From Volvox africanus (lineage: Eukaryota > Chlorophyta > Chlorophyceae > Chlamydomonadales > Volvocaceae): 64,000 nt of DNA. The notes under the pieces were generated by a model, which saw nothing but the letters and a program-made list of their open reading frames with translations, was not told the origin of the DNA and did no database searches. The position numbers were made by a program, and so were the translations under genes. The stretch is taken from contig BSDZ01000013.1 in assembly GCA_030268105.1 (NCBI GenBank), positions 1,221,001 through 1,285,000 on the forward strand, given 5' to 3'. Shown piece by piece: positions 54,284-64,000 of the stretch (within the stretch, counting starts at the first letter, position 1; every line of letters starts with the position of its first letter).

Positions 54284-55826
54284 TTTCATCTTGTGGGCCC
54301 GCACATTGGGTGCTTTCCGTTCCTTCAGGGTGCTCCTCTATCCCTGGAGCGGAGTCTCTGTCCCAGCTGGCGATCGTTATCTGTGTAACGATGAGGGTTA
54401 TTGCGGCACCAAACATTGTGTTCTGCGGTATCGCCAAGCTGACTATCAGACAGATGTGTATCAGCGAGCTAGCATGTCCCCTCAGCCCTGGTATGTACTT
54501 CAGGCCTTTATCAATTGCAGGGATACTGATTGACAGAATCGGGGCCGTTGGGGCTGCTTTGGCCAGCTGTACGCATAGCGTGACCAGCACGGCTGCTGAC
54601 ACCATTATCTGCCTAGTCGCCGATGAGTGCTGACCTGCCCACTTGATGGTTTCAGCAGTGTAGATTGCGCAGGTGAGAGCTAGGTCGATTGCTACGGGTG
54701 CGGCGCTGGCTGCTATTCGTTTAGTGGAGTGTCGTAATATCCAAATCAGTCCTACTGTTAGTAACATTAAACGGATGGCAAAGACCAGTGGTCTCAGTGC
54801 TACCGCACAGGCAAGGGGTGCTGACAGCATAACCGCAAGTAGGATCGTGTTGCCTGTCTGTTGCAGGGATCTCCCTTTGCTTCGATTCTACTGTCTTGCT
54901 GCTCTGTTGGCCTTGTAGAGTGCATATGTTACCCCAATGCTGGCAGTGATACTGTACCCAATGAGGATCATAATTTCGAGATCATGCAGCAGTGATTTGA
55001 TGGTATGGGATATTAGGTGCCCACCTGCGCGTATTACATCCCCTGACAGGTGCAACCCGTCGGTGCGCTTCTTCCCCGCATAAGATAAGGCAGAAAGGCT
55101 TTCCAGATGCTGTGTGATGCGATCCATGAGCTAGCCGATCCAAGCATCGTCCCCGCAGTCGAAGGTGGTGAGTTCTGGCATGGCAGTTGTGGAGCATTCG
55201 CTATACGGCCAAGGTCATCCAGTATTCGCCCAGCAACGTTCACACCTCCTTGGGCTGTGACCTTGATGTCGGGTGGTTGTTTGATGGATCTCCTTAGATG
55301 TCCCCACGATCCTATTCATGGCTTATCATGGGCTTCATTAGTTACCAGATCATTCGCCCGCAAGTTTCTTAGGTCTTCCACGCCCTTGCCTTCGTAGTTG
55401 CGGCATTTTCCAGAGACCATTCTAGTGTTGTATTTTGTGATTGCAACGATGTATTTTCCTGTTAGGTGTACACAGTCAGAAGCTGCCCCTCGAGAAGAGT
55501 TGTCTGTTCCAGGCGTCCTTCCGTAGGTTCTGTTTGTAATGTATCTTATAGATTCTGTGGAATGATTTTTTGCAGAAGTCGCCATCTGCACGGCAAGAGT
55601 TTCTCTGGCTGAGGTCCTGTGCTCGATGGTCCACCTTCAGACCCATAGCCTGGTCGTCACGAGCTGACTCTGAGAGGTAGGGATATGCATTAACGGTCTC
55701 CTGTTTGGTCTCAGTTGGTGGTGAAGCCTGGGCTCCTCCGATTTGAATAATCGGCAGCGTCTGCTCGGGACTTATCGCCGCTATTGAAATTTGATTGTTT
55801 GCTGCGTTCTTTTCGTGACCCCTCCG
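54284..55826 (-). pseudogene. Unidentified block encoding membrane-protein-like remnants
   Basis: About 1.54 kb on the minus strand, different from every LTR family around it. Successive open stretches in different frames include a polar, Cys-containing part (55476-55820), a stretch ending in a strong hydrophobic segment with a short basic tail (54888-55127, about 23 hydrophobic residues near IGYSITASIGVTYALY), and a multi-pass hydrophobic stretch (about 54310-54830). Frameshifts and stops show decay. The order polar ectodomain, membrane anchor, short tail would suit an envelope-like or other surface protein, but I recognise no family. It abuts an integrase remnant at one end and the right arm of the duplication at the other. 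Confidence 0.4.
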
Positions 55827-57594
55827 GCAAGATATTGGCATGTACATCTAACGGGACGGTGGACCTGTGTAGACTGATGGTGATGTATGCCATTGTCATA
55901 ACAGTGAACGGTTAGACATCATTATGCAAGTGTCCTGGATCTTCTCAGGACCACCTTGACTGCTGGTCGCAGGCCACCTTCAAAATGCTCAGTACCATGT
56001 TCAGAGGTAAGATAGCCCGACAGTCCATGCTCTCCGGGAGTCCAGTCATGTCAGCTCTCAATGGCCTCGGAAACCGCACCTGCTCATTGCATTGATAATG
56101 GTAAATATCAATCCGTTTTGTAGGTGCATTATGCGCCATATGTGGCGTGTCCACGTAGTATGAACGCCGGGGAACAGACAAATCACCATTCATTGACTGC
56201 CCATTCAACATCGTTATAAATGCATGCATTAGGTGATTACGCTCACCAAACTCATGCACGCTCTCTGCAGTCTTGGGAATCGATGCGATCCAGAAGAAAT
56301 GGGACACTCGTTTACCCGCATGCGCCAACTTCTGGAAGAACTGTACCAGCTGCGTACGGAAAGATTCATAGTCTCCATGCGCATGGTACATAGGACCAGC
56401 AATCATCACATCCGACCCATCCAGTGCACCAAGCAGCTCCTCAATTGGCGGAAAGCCAGAGCCATACTCAGTGTATTTGGTGAAATGGGGAGCCCAATAA
56501 AACTGCATCTCCATGGTGACTCGTGAGTCCCAGCTCGCTTCCTGTGGCATTCCATAACTCGGGCCCTTTGCCTTGGCACTGGCTTGCAGGCTGGGTAGGA
56601 TTGCTGTTTCCACGAACGCATCATGAGTTCCGTTGGCCATGTAATAGGCCCCCGGAAAGTGGTAGGAGTGGTCCAGATACTGAGGCATGCCTCTGAGGTA
56701 AGCCACCAAACGCCCTAGCAGTGGGCGGATCATGCTGTCCCCGAAAAGCATCACACGCCGGCCTTTGAGACACTGGTAGACGTCCGCAGGTGATAGGGTC
56801 AAGGTACTGCACTGCGGGTGGGTCCCAGAGGGCAGCCACTCTTCCCCGTTCCAATGGCCAAACTCCCAGATCGTCTCGTCACAAGCCTGCGGGCTTGGGT
56901 TGCGAGAATACTGCGACGGCTCAGCTGAAACTGCAGGTGGGAGCTGACCGCGGCGCCACGTCGTGCAGCGAGAGCAGGCTGGCACGTTCAAGCCGACGAT
57001 TGGGCAGTTGCGTTTGGGCCATAAGTTTGCTACGTGGCACTCCAGGCCGCGGTAGTTAGATGAAGGCAGAAAGTCGTCGCTTGTGCAATTCATCTCCGTC
57101 CAAGCTAAGACGTCCGATTTTGGCACAGGCGCTGGCCATTTTTGATGCTGCTTTGTTAAAATTAAAGTATTGTTCTGCAGAACGTTTGTCTCGCCATCAG
57201 GTCTATGCAAAAGCTGTCGCCGTTGCGCAGTGCGGTGGAAGTATGCCGGCGGATTTTGTGTCACAGCGATAGAATAAGTACTGGAGATACTTGGTGTGTT
57301 AAAAATCAGGAGAATCAGGGGGATCAAGAATGTCCTTAGTAAACATCTATTCCTTCTTTGGTATTGGTACTCGCTGATGTGCTCCTTCTGCAGCTGCCAG
57401 GTTCCCATCAATTGTTGACACCGGCACATTCTCAACCCTCCATTTGAAGGGATATTGTTACGGAGTTGATTTGGCTATCTAGCGTTTGTCTTAATAAGTG
57501 AGCAGTTCGGTGGAGTACGGAAGTCGCGAATACAACATTATTGAAACCTAGAAAATTTCCTTCGACAAGGTTTTAAATATCCGCACTGTTGCCG
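55827..57594. repeat. Right arm of inverted gene duplication
   Basis: Reverse complement of 48427-50167, including upstream and downstream flanks. The two arms are separated by 5.66 kb. Confidence 0.9.
55945..57429 (-). CDS. Membrane-anchored SGNH/PC-esterase-like protein, copy 2
   Basis: 494 residues, one exon, ATG at 57429. The same GDS and DTPH motifs as copy 1 are intact and no frameshift is present, so both copies look functional. Differences cluster in the membrane anchor (five extra residues, FLIPLILLIF), in NTLILTK versus NTFVITN, in WPKRN versus WGEHN and near the C terminus (RIDIYHYQCNEQVRF versus RIGVYHYHCTKQLRF). The catalytic half is almost unchanged. Confidence 0.7.
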   Translation of the reverse strand: MCRCQQLMGTWQLQKEHISEYQYQRRNRCLLRTFLIPLILLIFNTPSISSTYSIAVTQNPPAYFHRTAQRRQLLHRPDGETNVLQNNTLILTKQHQKWPAPVPKSDVLAWTEMNCTSDDFLPSSNYRGLECHVANLWPKRNCPIVGLNVPACSRCTTWRRGQLPPAVSAEPSQYSRNPSPQACDETIWEFGHWNGEEWLPSGTHPQCSTLTLSPADVYQCLKGRRVMLFGDSMIRPLLGRLVAYLRGMPQYLDHSYHFPGAYYMANGTHDAFVETAILPSLQASAKAKGPSYGMPQEASWDSRVTMEMQFYWAPHFTKYTEYGSGFPPIEELLGALDGSDVMIAGPMYHAHGDYESFRTQLVQFFQKLAHAGKRVSHFFWIASIPKTAESVHEFGERNHLMHAFITMLNGQSMNGDLSVPRRSYYVDTPHMAHNAPTKRIDIYHYQCNEQVRFPRPLRADMTGLPESMDCRAILPLNMVLSILKVACDQQSRWS

Positions 57595-57659
57595 TTATTC
57601 GGCTTTTATCTCACGACGACTCCAACGTAGCTTTGCGGGCGGGTTCCCGTCATAACATT

Positions 57660-58725
57660 GGTGCGGACATTTGCAACAATCACTCTTTCCAAAGACGGGC
57701 CATTTCCTTTCAAGTGATATCAGACAACGATTGGCATCCTGCCCTCGTACCCCGTACGCGTCACAAGCCCTGACTCCAGCACATCGTAAAATGTCGTCTT
57801 CTCGTCCGGTCAGTCCCCGTCAGATCCAACCAACCGCTCCCAGCCGCTCCCGCTCTCGCTCCCCGCTCGCCCACCTCCCAGCTGAATCATCCCACCTGCC
57901 CCAGCCCACATCTCCCCCTCCCCCCGTTGCCATCAAGACTTTGGTGATATTGAGACCCTAATCCAGAGCGTGGTTCGTTTTACTCTTCATGCCATGCCTA
58001 AAGCCCTGCCCACCTTCGCCGAATCCCTCACCCCTGTCCATGCTCTGACTCCATCTGCCACCTCAACACCTCCACCTCCCTTACGGGTCCCTCCACCACC
58101 TCCACCACCCATCCCCACGTCAAGCTGCCCCCGTTTGACCCAACCAATTCTGGTACCTCCGTTCGTGAGTGGGCCCGCGAACTCCGCTTTTACCTTGACG
58201 AACACCATATCGCTGAGACTGATCGCCTCACTGTCACCATTGCTATTGCTGTGCCGTCGCCTCCAGCAAACTACGCAACGACCTCTTTGCCTTGAACGAG
58301 CGGAACCCCTTCCCAACCCTCGAGTCTATCCTTCGCACCATGGAACCGCTGGTCCCCACGGGCAACCGTCAGTTGGAGGCCATCTGCAAACTCCGCTTCC
58401 TCCGCCAAGGCCAGGGTCGGAACTCCCTCGCCACTCCCTCCCAACTTCGGACCGCCGTGGTCCCTGAACCTTTTGTCCTTGACAATGTCTTTTGTCCTTT
58501 GTGTCCGGCCTACACGCCAAACTCCGCATCAAAGTTTTCAGCTGGATGCAAAGGACATCCAATCCCAGCCTCCAGAACATGATCGACCTGGCCACAGCCG
58601 TTCACATGGGCACCCACGACTCCCGTCTCATGGATGACCCCTACACCCCCTTTTTCCGCAATCAGATACATTCCCCTGAAGCGCCATACGAATCTGATTG
58701 GCTGTCGAAATGCTGTCGAAATTAA
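57660..58725 (+). pseudogene. Decayed retroelement gag
   Basis: Begins near ATG 57791 with a Pro/Ser/Arg-rich stretch. Split over three frames it then shows KLPPFDPTNSGTSVREWARE, LRFYLDEHHIAETDRLTV, NPFPTLESILRTMEPLVP, then FVSGLHAKLRIKVF and PSLQNMIDLATAVH, the order of a retrotransposon gag. No protease or RT follows. Confidence 0.7.
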
Positions 58726-59375
58726 TTGTCCAAATGGCAGTGGAATGTTCAAATCGTAAATGCCGAGTCTGTGGCTCTGATGAAGTCGTTGATAAGTATC
58801 ATGAGTTTTGATTTGTCATGATTTGTTACAATCTTCATGAGGTCGTACGGCCCAAAGGTCCCAAGAACCCAAGAACCCAAAAAGAGTAAGAAAAGTACAT
58901 AGGAAGACAAACATAGAAAGATGTGGATAGGAAAGGCTCTTTAGATATCAGTATTAGTTCTGCTTCCCCTGAGTTTGCGTATATCGCGTAATTTTTCTCT
59001 TCATCCTTTTCTAGGTTTCCTTTTGTTTTTGGTTTTGAGTGTTTTGCGGTTCGCGAGCTTCCTGGCTCGTTCCGGGCCTTACGAGTTTACAAACTTGTAT
59101 TAATCATCATCATATCATGTAATGCCTTGGCCAACATACAAATGATTGGTCGTGCTCATGACCGCAAGCATATTGCCTACGGGCTTCGGATACCACCGAA
59201 CATTGAACACATGATATTCGTCTTCGACTTCATCAGAAGAGCCACAGACAAGGCATTTACGATCCGCACGTCCCTTGCCATTTGTGCGCGTCCCCTGCCA
59301 TTTGGACGATTAATCCCAACAGACAGTCTGAAGCGGATCAGACTTGTATGGTACTTCTAGGGGATGTACTCCTTC
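58668..59375. repeat. Inverted pair of retroelement ORF ends
   Basis: Left arm about 58668-58815 and right arm about 59190-59375 are imperfect inverted repeats (for example ATCGTAAATGCC and its complement GGCATTTACGAT; CTGCCATTTGGAC and its complement). Both code outward-to-inward for a zinc-binding block of the type RKCLVCGSSDEVEDEYH, seen at the C-terminal ends of many LINE and related RT frames. The 370-bp centre is AT-rich and ends with an ATC-rich tail. Confidence 0.6.
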
Positions 59376-61699
59376 AGGTGGCACGGTTTGCCCAGCCATT
59401 CCTAAACTTCAAACTCTCATGCATGCTCAGGCTAAATTTGCAAAGTCTTGCGGCGAAATTAAACAAAACTTTGTTTCAGATAGGCCCGCTTCTGTGAGTG
59501 TATCCCTCTGCAATCGAAGATTCCTCCGGGAACGCCCAGAGGAACATGGGACATCCTGAGGTGCTTCATGCTGGGGCCCCGCCCCAAAACAGGCAAGGGC
59601 ATATGCATCATGCGTTTTTGATTTGTGGAACATAACCCAGAGGGGAATTAGAGGGGAAAGTAAATGCGCTTCTGTTGCTTTGTTGGGGTGTTAATATAAC
59701 ATGTTAGAGGTCAGCCACGTGCCGTACACGCTGTGTAGTCGTCTGTGCGTGACAGGGACACACCCTCTGAAGCCCTGCGAAGAACCTCCAGCATTGGCGC
59801 ATCCTACCTCACACAGTCCCTACGAGGGGCAGGAGGGAGAGGGACTTCGTCAGGAATGGGGTGAAAAAGGGAAGGGGGAGGGGAGAAGGCCACAGTTTTG
59901 TGTACGATTATAATGCCCCTGCGACTTGACGGGTCCATCCATGGATTCAGCTCTACCACCGGGCCCGGGCCCTTTATGGACCCGGGCCCCCGCCCACCTG
60001 AAACCCGTGATGTTAAGGAAAGCCACCCCATCCTTGAAGTATCTGCGGAATAGAGGAGTACGGCAGATGTGTAAGATGGGCGGCAAAGGGGGGCCAGGGA
60101 TAAAACATAATCACAAGTCCTCAAACGCGTGAAGGATTACGAGATCATAGACATCACGCAAATACGCAAAAACTTAGGGCGCACGGTACCGCTCAGTCAA
60201 CAGGTTTGCCGAGGTTGCACACGTTGCAGTCACCTTCCTTCTCCCGTACATCACATTGGTCACTCTGCATAAAGTGTAGTACATGTACAACATGCAACCA
60301 GATAAATACACATGCAGATGTGCAGATGTGTCAACTCAACTTAAAATCGAAAATATGATACGGTCAGCAGCAAGCAGAGAAAAAACATTCTTATGACAAT
60401 CTGGACCCCTGAAAGTCGCAGCCTGGGCGGACAAGATGGTGTACGACAGCTGCACGGCAAGGCATACACACACACGTACCTTCGTCACCACCAGATCTCC
60501 TTGGTCGTTGGAACTGACATCCAATCAGGCATTTACACGCTTGACTAGGCCGTGGGGTTCTGATGGCGATACGTTAGGGGGAGGGGGAGTTCTTATGAAA
60601 CCCTAAGTCGGGGAAGAACCAACAGGCCGCCATTACTTCTCTGGGTGACCGAAACTTGCGTGTGTGTTTTGGCTTAGGGTTTGACATGGGGAAAAAATAC
60701 GTCCTGATGCTCATGAACAGCAGAACAGAACGACTGGAAAACATTTCTTTATCCACCAGTTCGCCGTACAACGTCCGCACCACCTAATCCTTCCCTAGAA
60801 AAGTACGCAACTTCTTTTCATACCTCACACTTAATACATTTAACTTGTCTGTACGAGTGCAAGAAGTATACACTGCGGTCGGCCACGCACACTGTCCGGC
60901 AGCACCGACCAACCCAAGGGACGGTGTGATTTTATCCCAGTAATTGCAGTATACATGTATAGGAAGGAGTAGAAGGACTCTGCTTTCAGAGATCACGTAA
61001 GAATAAATGAATTTTATCCCTTGACTGCCTGCCGGTTGGTCTGCACCCCTCCTGTCTGTGTTGTATCTCTGTTATGTCCGCCTAAGCTAAGGCCCAATCG
61101 GTGCCGGTGCCTCCACGACCAGCACCGCCGCCAGCAGAAAAACGACAGCTTCCTAAGGACAGAGCGAAAAGCTTCCTATAGAACAGTGAGAGTGTGCGAG
61201 TCTTAAGAATGCCGCTTTGGGTTTAACTTGCTTCGATTGTGCCGGTTGGCGCAAGCGCATTTGCGCTGGTGCCTTAGAGAATAACGTTCTATTTGTCTTG
61301 AGTATATGGCATAAGTTCACCATAGATATAAAATGCATTTGACAACATGGACGATGCGTCAACGATGCGTCGACGGGAATGGACGACGGAATGTCAAGAG
61401 CAATAGCTCCGTCTAACTTGGAAGGTACAATGGAAACAAGGTCTGAGCATTGAAAAAGACGTGGATTATTAAAATCGTTAATGCGATTACAACCCTTTCA
61501 CTAGGCCGGTCCAAAGGTGAACGCTTCAAAATGTAAAATCTGAGAAATCATTTTGCAAACAAACATCATGCAGGCTTGGCCCAAAAGATCAACCTTCTAT
61601 TCCGAAGTCGTACATTTTTGGATAAAGGTCGCGATGGGCCCCCTTCATGACCCTTCCACATCCAAACGGCAGCACGTTTGTCCACCCTACTCCTGAAAG
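59376..61699. other. Intergenic stretch, no supportable gene
   Basis: No conserved frame. It contains a small GC hairpin (about 59963-59994, GGGCCCGGGCCC / GGACCCGGGCCC). The region directly upstream of ATPG should hold its promoter, but I see no clear TATA box. Confidence 0.4.
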
Positions 61700-62332
61700 A
61701 TGGCCTCGATGCTTAACCGTCCTCAGCAGGCGTTCGTGCGCGCGGCTGCCAAGCCAGCTGCGGTGCGCCCCATGCGCCTGGTTGTCCGCGCGCAGGCGGA
61801 GAAGCCATCTCAGCAGCTGATGCAGCTAACTAAGCCAGCGTTTTCTGCAGTTGTTGCCAACGCGCTGCTCGCGATGCCTGCTGCTGCCGAGGCGGGTAAG
61901 ATTTTCGACTTCAACCTGACCCTGCCGGTCATGGCTGGCGAGTTCCTGCTGCTTATGGTCTTTCTGGAGAAGGCCTGGTTCACGCCCGTCGGCAAGGTTC
62001 TGGATGAGCGTGACAACCTCATCCGCTCTAAGCTGGGCGCTGTGAAGGACAACACTGGCGATGTGGACAAGCTGGTGGTGGAGGCTGAGGGCATCCTCAA
62101 GGCTGCCCGCAGCGAGGTCAGCAGCATGATTAACTCTCAAAAGAATGCTAAGCAGTCAGAGCTTGATAAGGCTTACAACGAGGCTAAGGCAAAGATCACG
62201 GCTGAGGTGGAGACTTCGATCGCTGGCCTGGAGAAGGAGTCGGCGGCCATGTTGAAGACTCTGGACGCTCAGGTGGACAAAATTAGCGCCGAGGTGCTGA
62301 AGCGGGTGCTGCCAGAGGGCGTGAAGATCTAG
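61700..62332 (+). CDS. ATPG: Chloroplast ATP synthase subunit b' (CF0 subunit II), nucleus-encoded
   Basis: 210 residues, one exon, ATG in AAAGATGGC context. Forms the peripheral stalk of thylakoid F-type ATP synthase together with subunit b, linking CF0 to CF1 so that proton flow drives ATP synthesis. Residues 1-31 are a basic Ala-rich stroma-targeting peptide ending at VRAQA. Residues 44-65 are a hydrophobic Ala-rich stretch ending in AEA, giving the bipartite presequence known for this subunit. The mature part begins near KIFDFNLTLPVMAGEF, has one membrane segment (about 73-94) and the conserved KAWFTPVGKVLDERD, then a long charged coiled coil to the C terminus. Length matches the algal family. 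Confidence 0.95.
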   Translation: MASMLNRPQQAFVRAAAKPAAVRPMRLVVRAQAEKPSQQLMQLTKPAFSAVVANALLAMPAAAEAGKIFDFNLTLPVMAGEFLLLMVFLEKAWFTPVGKVLDERDNLIRSKLGAVKDNTGDVDKLVVEAEGILKAARSEVSSMINSQKNAKQSELDKAYNEAKAKITAEVETSIAGLEKESAAMLKTLDAQVDKISAEVLKRVLPEGVKI

Positions 62333-62871
62333 ATGACAGGCTCTCAGTGTGCTGTGGGGGCGAGTGTTTTGGATTGTGAAAGTGGGAACAAAGGTGCCTA
62401 ATCATTTACGGGGATCAGGGTGACGCGTTTACGCCAATGCATTTTTGCATAATGTGTGGAGGTGCAAATATGGAAAGAAGAGGGGGAGATTCGTGCTCCA
62501 AGCGACTCATGATGTTGAAGATGCTTGGCAGACTAAAAAGCTCCTATATCTTTAATTGCTCGGGCAGGGTCCGCCATTGCGTTGGCTGGGCCGGCAATTT
62601 TGTTGTTGGGAGCCGCCTGCTGGTGATGATGGGCCGTTTTCCTCTTCCTTGCCAGCAGCCATAGACTGGCACCGGAGAGAGGCTGGCACTTTGAGTGTTG
62701 TGCTTGCAAACAGTGCGGTAGCAGGAAGGAATAGGAGGACTCCACTTCCCATCTTCCGCTTTTAGAAGAATAATTAGAAGAGGTATATTTTGGAGCGGTT
62801 TGGAAGCTGTGTGAGAGAGGGCATTAGTCCACGTCGTCATGATCATGTGCGTGCACATCTACAAAGAAATT

Positions 62872-62876
62872 TGTAA
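62872..62876 (+). promoter_or_regulatory. Candidate poly(A) signal TGTAA for ATPG
   Basis: TGTAA lies 540 bases after the stop, a long but acceptable 3' UTR for a volvocine gene. Confidence 0.4.
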
Positions 62877-64000
62877 AAGCAGAGTCATGGATTGAGCTGT
62901 GTGATTGATTATCTACTTGTCGTCTCCTCTTTAGTTAATCTCTGATGCCAAAAGGGATGGGATTTGGCCTGAAAGACCAGTTGACAACCAGCATAATTGT
63001 CCTCAGCATTACAACCGGATGATGTTGCTAGTAGTATTGCTGCTCATAGCCACGTGGGGATGTTCCCCCCGGCTCAGCAACGTACTTCTTACTTGACTTG
63101 TTCAATTCCCACTTCCTGCCGGCGGATCCCGACAGCCAGACCAGCTGCAGTGCCCATTGAGTGGACCTAGATTTGGAAAGAGTGTTGGAGAGGGACAGAG
63201 ATGGGCATTCACAAAGGAGATGTTCGCCGGGGGTGTTGATGAGGGGACATGGAGGGGGGTGAGGTGAGAGATGGTGCCCGTTAATGTCCTTTCCCCGTCC
63301 TTCCCGATCTTGTCCCTTCCATCTCCCCTCCTGCCCTTCTCTCTCGTCCCCCTTCCTGCCCTCGTCCTCACCGTAAGATGTGCTGGACTCCACTGCTCCG
63401 ATGTCAAAGCCCTTACACCCACCCAGTGTTGTGCCATATACACGTCAAACCAGCATTGTACGTAAACATTTACACATGCACATACACATACACCTGCAAC
63501 TTGTTATAACTTACGACCATATGCATAGCTGCATGCATAGTAGGCCTGGACGGAGGGAACGTTGGGATGAGTTTTAAGTGGGCATATTAACCTCATAACA
63601 AACTCATCATTTCATTTTTTGTAAAGGGCAGGCGGGGCAACTTGCTGATAGCAGACCTCAAAAAGGTCCGAAAAATATTCCTATCTTTTTGTCTAAAACT
63701 GAAAAGCCAGATGTACGATAAACCCCAATCCCCAGAGACAAGGATTCATCGAGAACCGATCCCTCGTACACGAGGGGTCAAATCCAGTCAGTGTGGCACG
63801 ATGTGGGCCCACCTGCACCGCGTCCACTGCGTCACTGCCAATCTACACCTTGCTTGTCTGCTCCTGACCTGCGTCCGACCAAGGATGTGCGCATGACTGG
63901 GTTTTTGTGCTGCGTTGTGTTTTGTTGCGTATTTTATAGGGACAATAGGGGTTCAGCGACAGTTAGGCAGTTAGGCAGTTGGCTGCTTTTGTTGCTTGAG
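62877..64000. other. Right edge, nothing recognised
   Basis: Contains pyrimidine- and purine-rich patches (63180-63370) and a CACATA-rich patch (63470-63500). No supportable gene or element. Confidence 0.4.

Noticed and set aside
54204..54830. A single intact 208-residue membrane protein gene
   Set aside because: Its C-terminal end runs into integrase sequence read in the wrong frame, so the frame is a chance fusion of a remnant with transposon DNA.
59960..59996. Rho-independent terminator-like GC hairpin
   Set aside because: Bacterial-style terminators are not expected in a nuclear genome and no gene ends nearby.

Overview
The window is nuclear DNA of a green alga, most likely a volvocine (Volvox/Gonium/Chlamydomonas relative). 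The reasons are: intron-rich genes with short GT-AG introns, the volvocine poly(A) signal TGTAA downstream of genes, a nucleus-encoded chloroplast ATP synthase b' subunit with an algal transit peptide, a very long octotricopeptide-repeat (OPR)-like organellar RNA-binding protein, an 18S rRNA-derived fragment of chlorophyte type, and abundant microsatellites and LTR retrotransposons. The species cannot be fixed from sequence alone.

Layout. 0.4-5.2 kb: 3' part of the cytosolic phenylalanyl-tRNA synthetase alpha-subunit gene, + strand, 12 exons visible, N-terminal part outside the window. 5.8-6.8 kb: inverted, truncated 18S rRNA pseudogene. 7-10.4 kb: gene-free, with a 460-bp ATT array and a 200-bp ATTAT array. 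10.5-14.4 kb: an Ala/Ser/Thr/Gly/Gln-rich unknown protein whose frame changes are unresolved. 17.0-24.6 kb: a seven-exon gene for a 1891-residue OPR-type protein. 26.3-47.5 kb: a nest of retrotransposons. It holds a decayed Ty1/copia element, several Ty3/gypsy families (LTRs of about 422, 810 and 820 bp, all ending TGTTGTA...TACAACA), a solo copia LTR and a tRNA-related SINE. At its core is one intact, very young gypsy chromovirus (30934-36781) with 422-bp LTRs that look identical and a perfect 5-bp target duplication; its gag and pol share one frame, separated by a single UAG. 47.5-48.4 kb: a foldback element with about 38 copies of GACAA in its loop. 48.4-57.6 kb: a large inverted duplication. 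Two nearly identical intronless genes for a membrane-anchored SGNH/PC-esterase-like protein face each other across 5.7 kb of gypsy debris and an unidentified block of membrane-protein-like remnants. 57.7-59.4 kb: a decayed retroelement gag and an inverted pair of retroelement ORF ends. 61.7-62.3 kb: chloroplast ATP synthase subunit b' (ATPG). The remainder shows no supportable gene.

The host genes are unrelated housekeeping and organelle-maintenance genes: cytosolic translation, organellar RNA metabolism, photosynthetic ATP synthesis and cell-wall or glycan modification. There is no operon-like logic. The interesting biology lies in the nested mobile-element island: a probably still mobile element using stop-codon readthrough, a recurring arrangement of 5' LTR, gag and inverted LTR seen at two loci, spliced-leader-like structure upstream of gag, and an inverted gene duplication hosting these elements.
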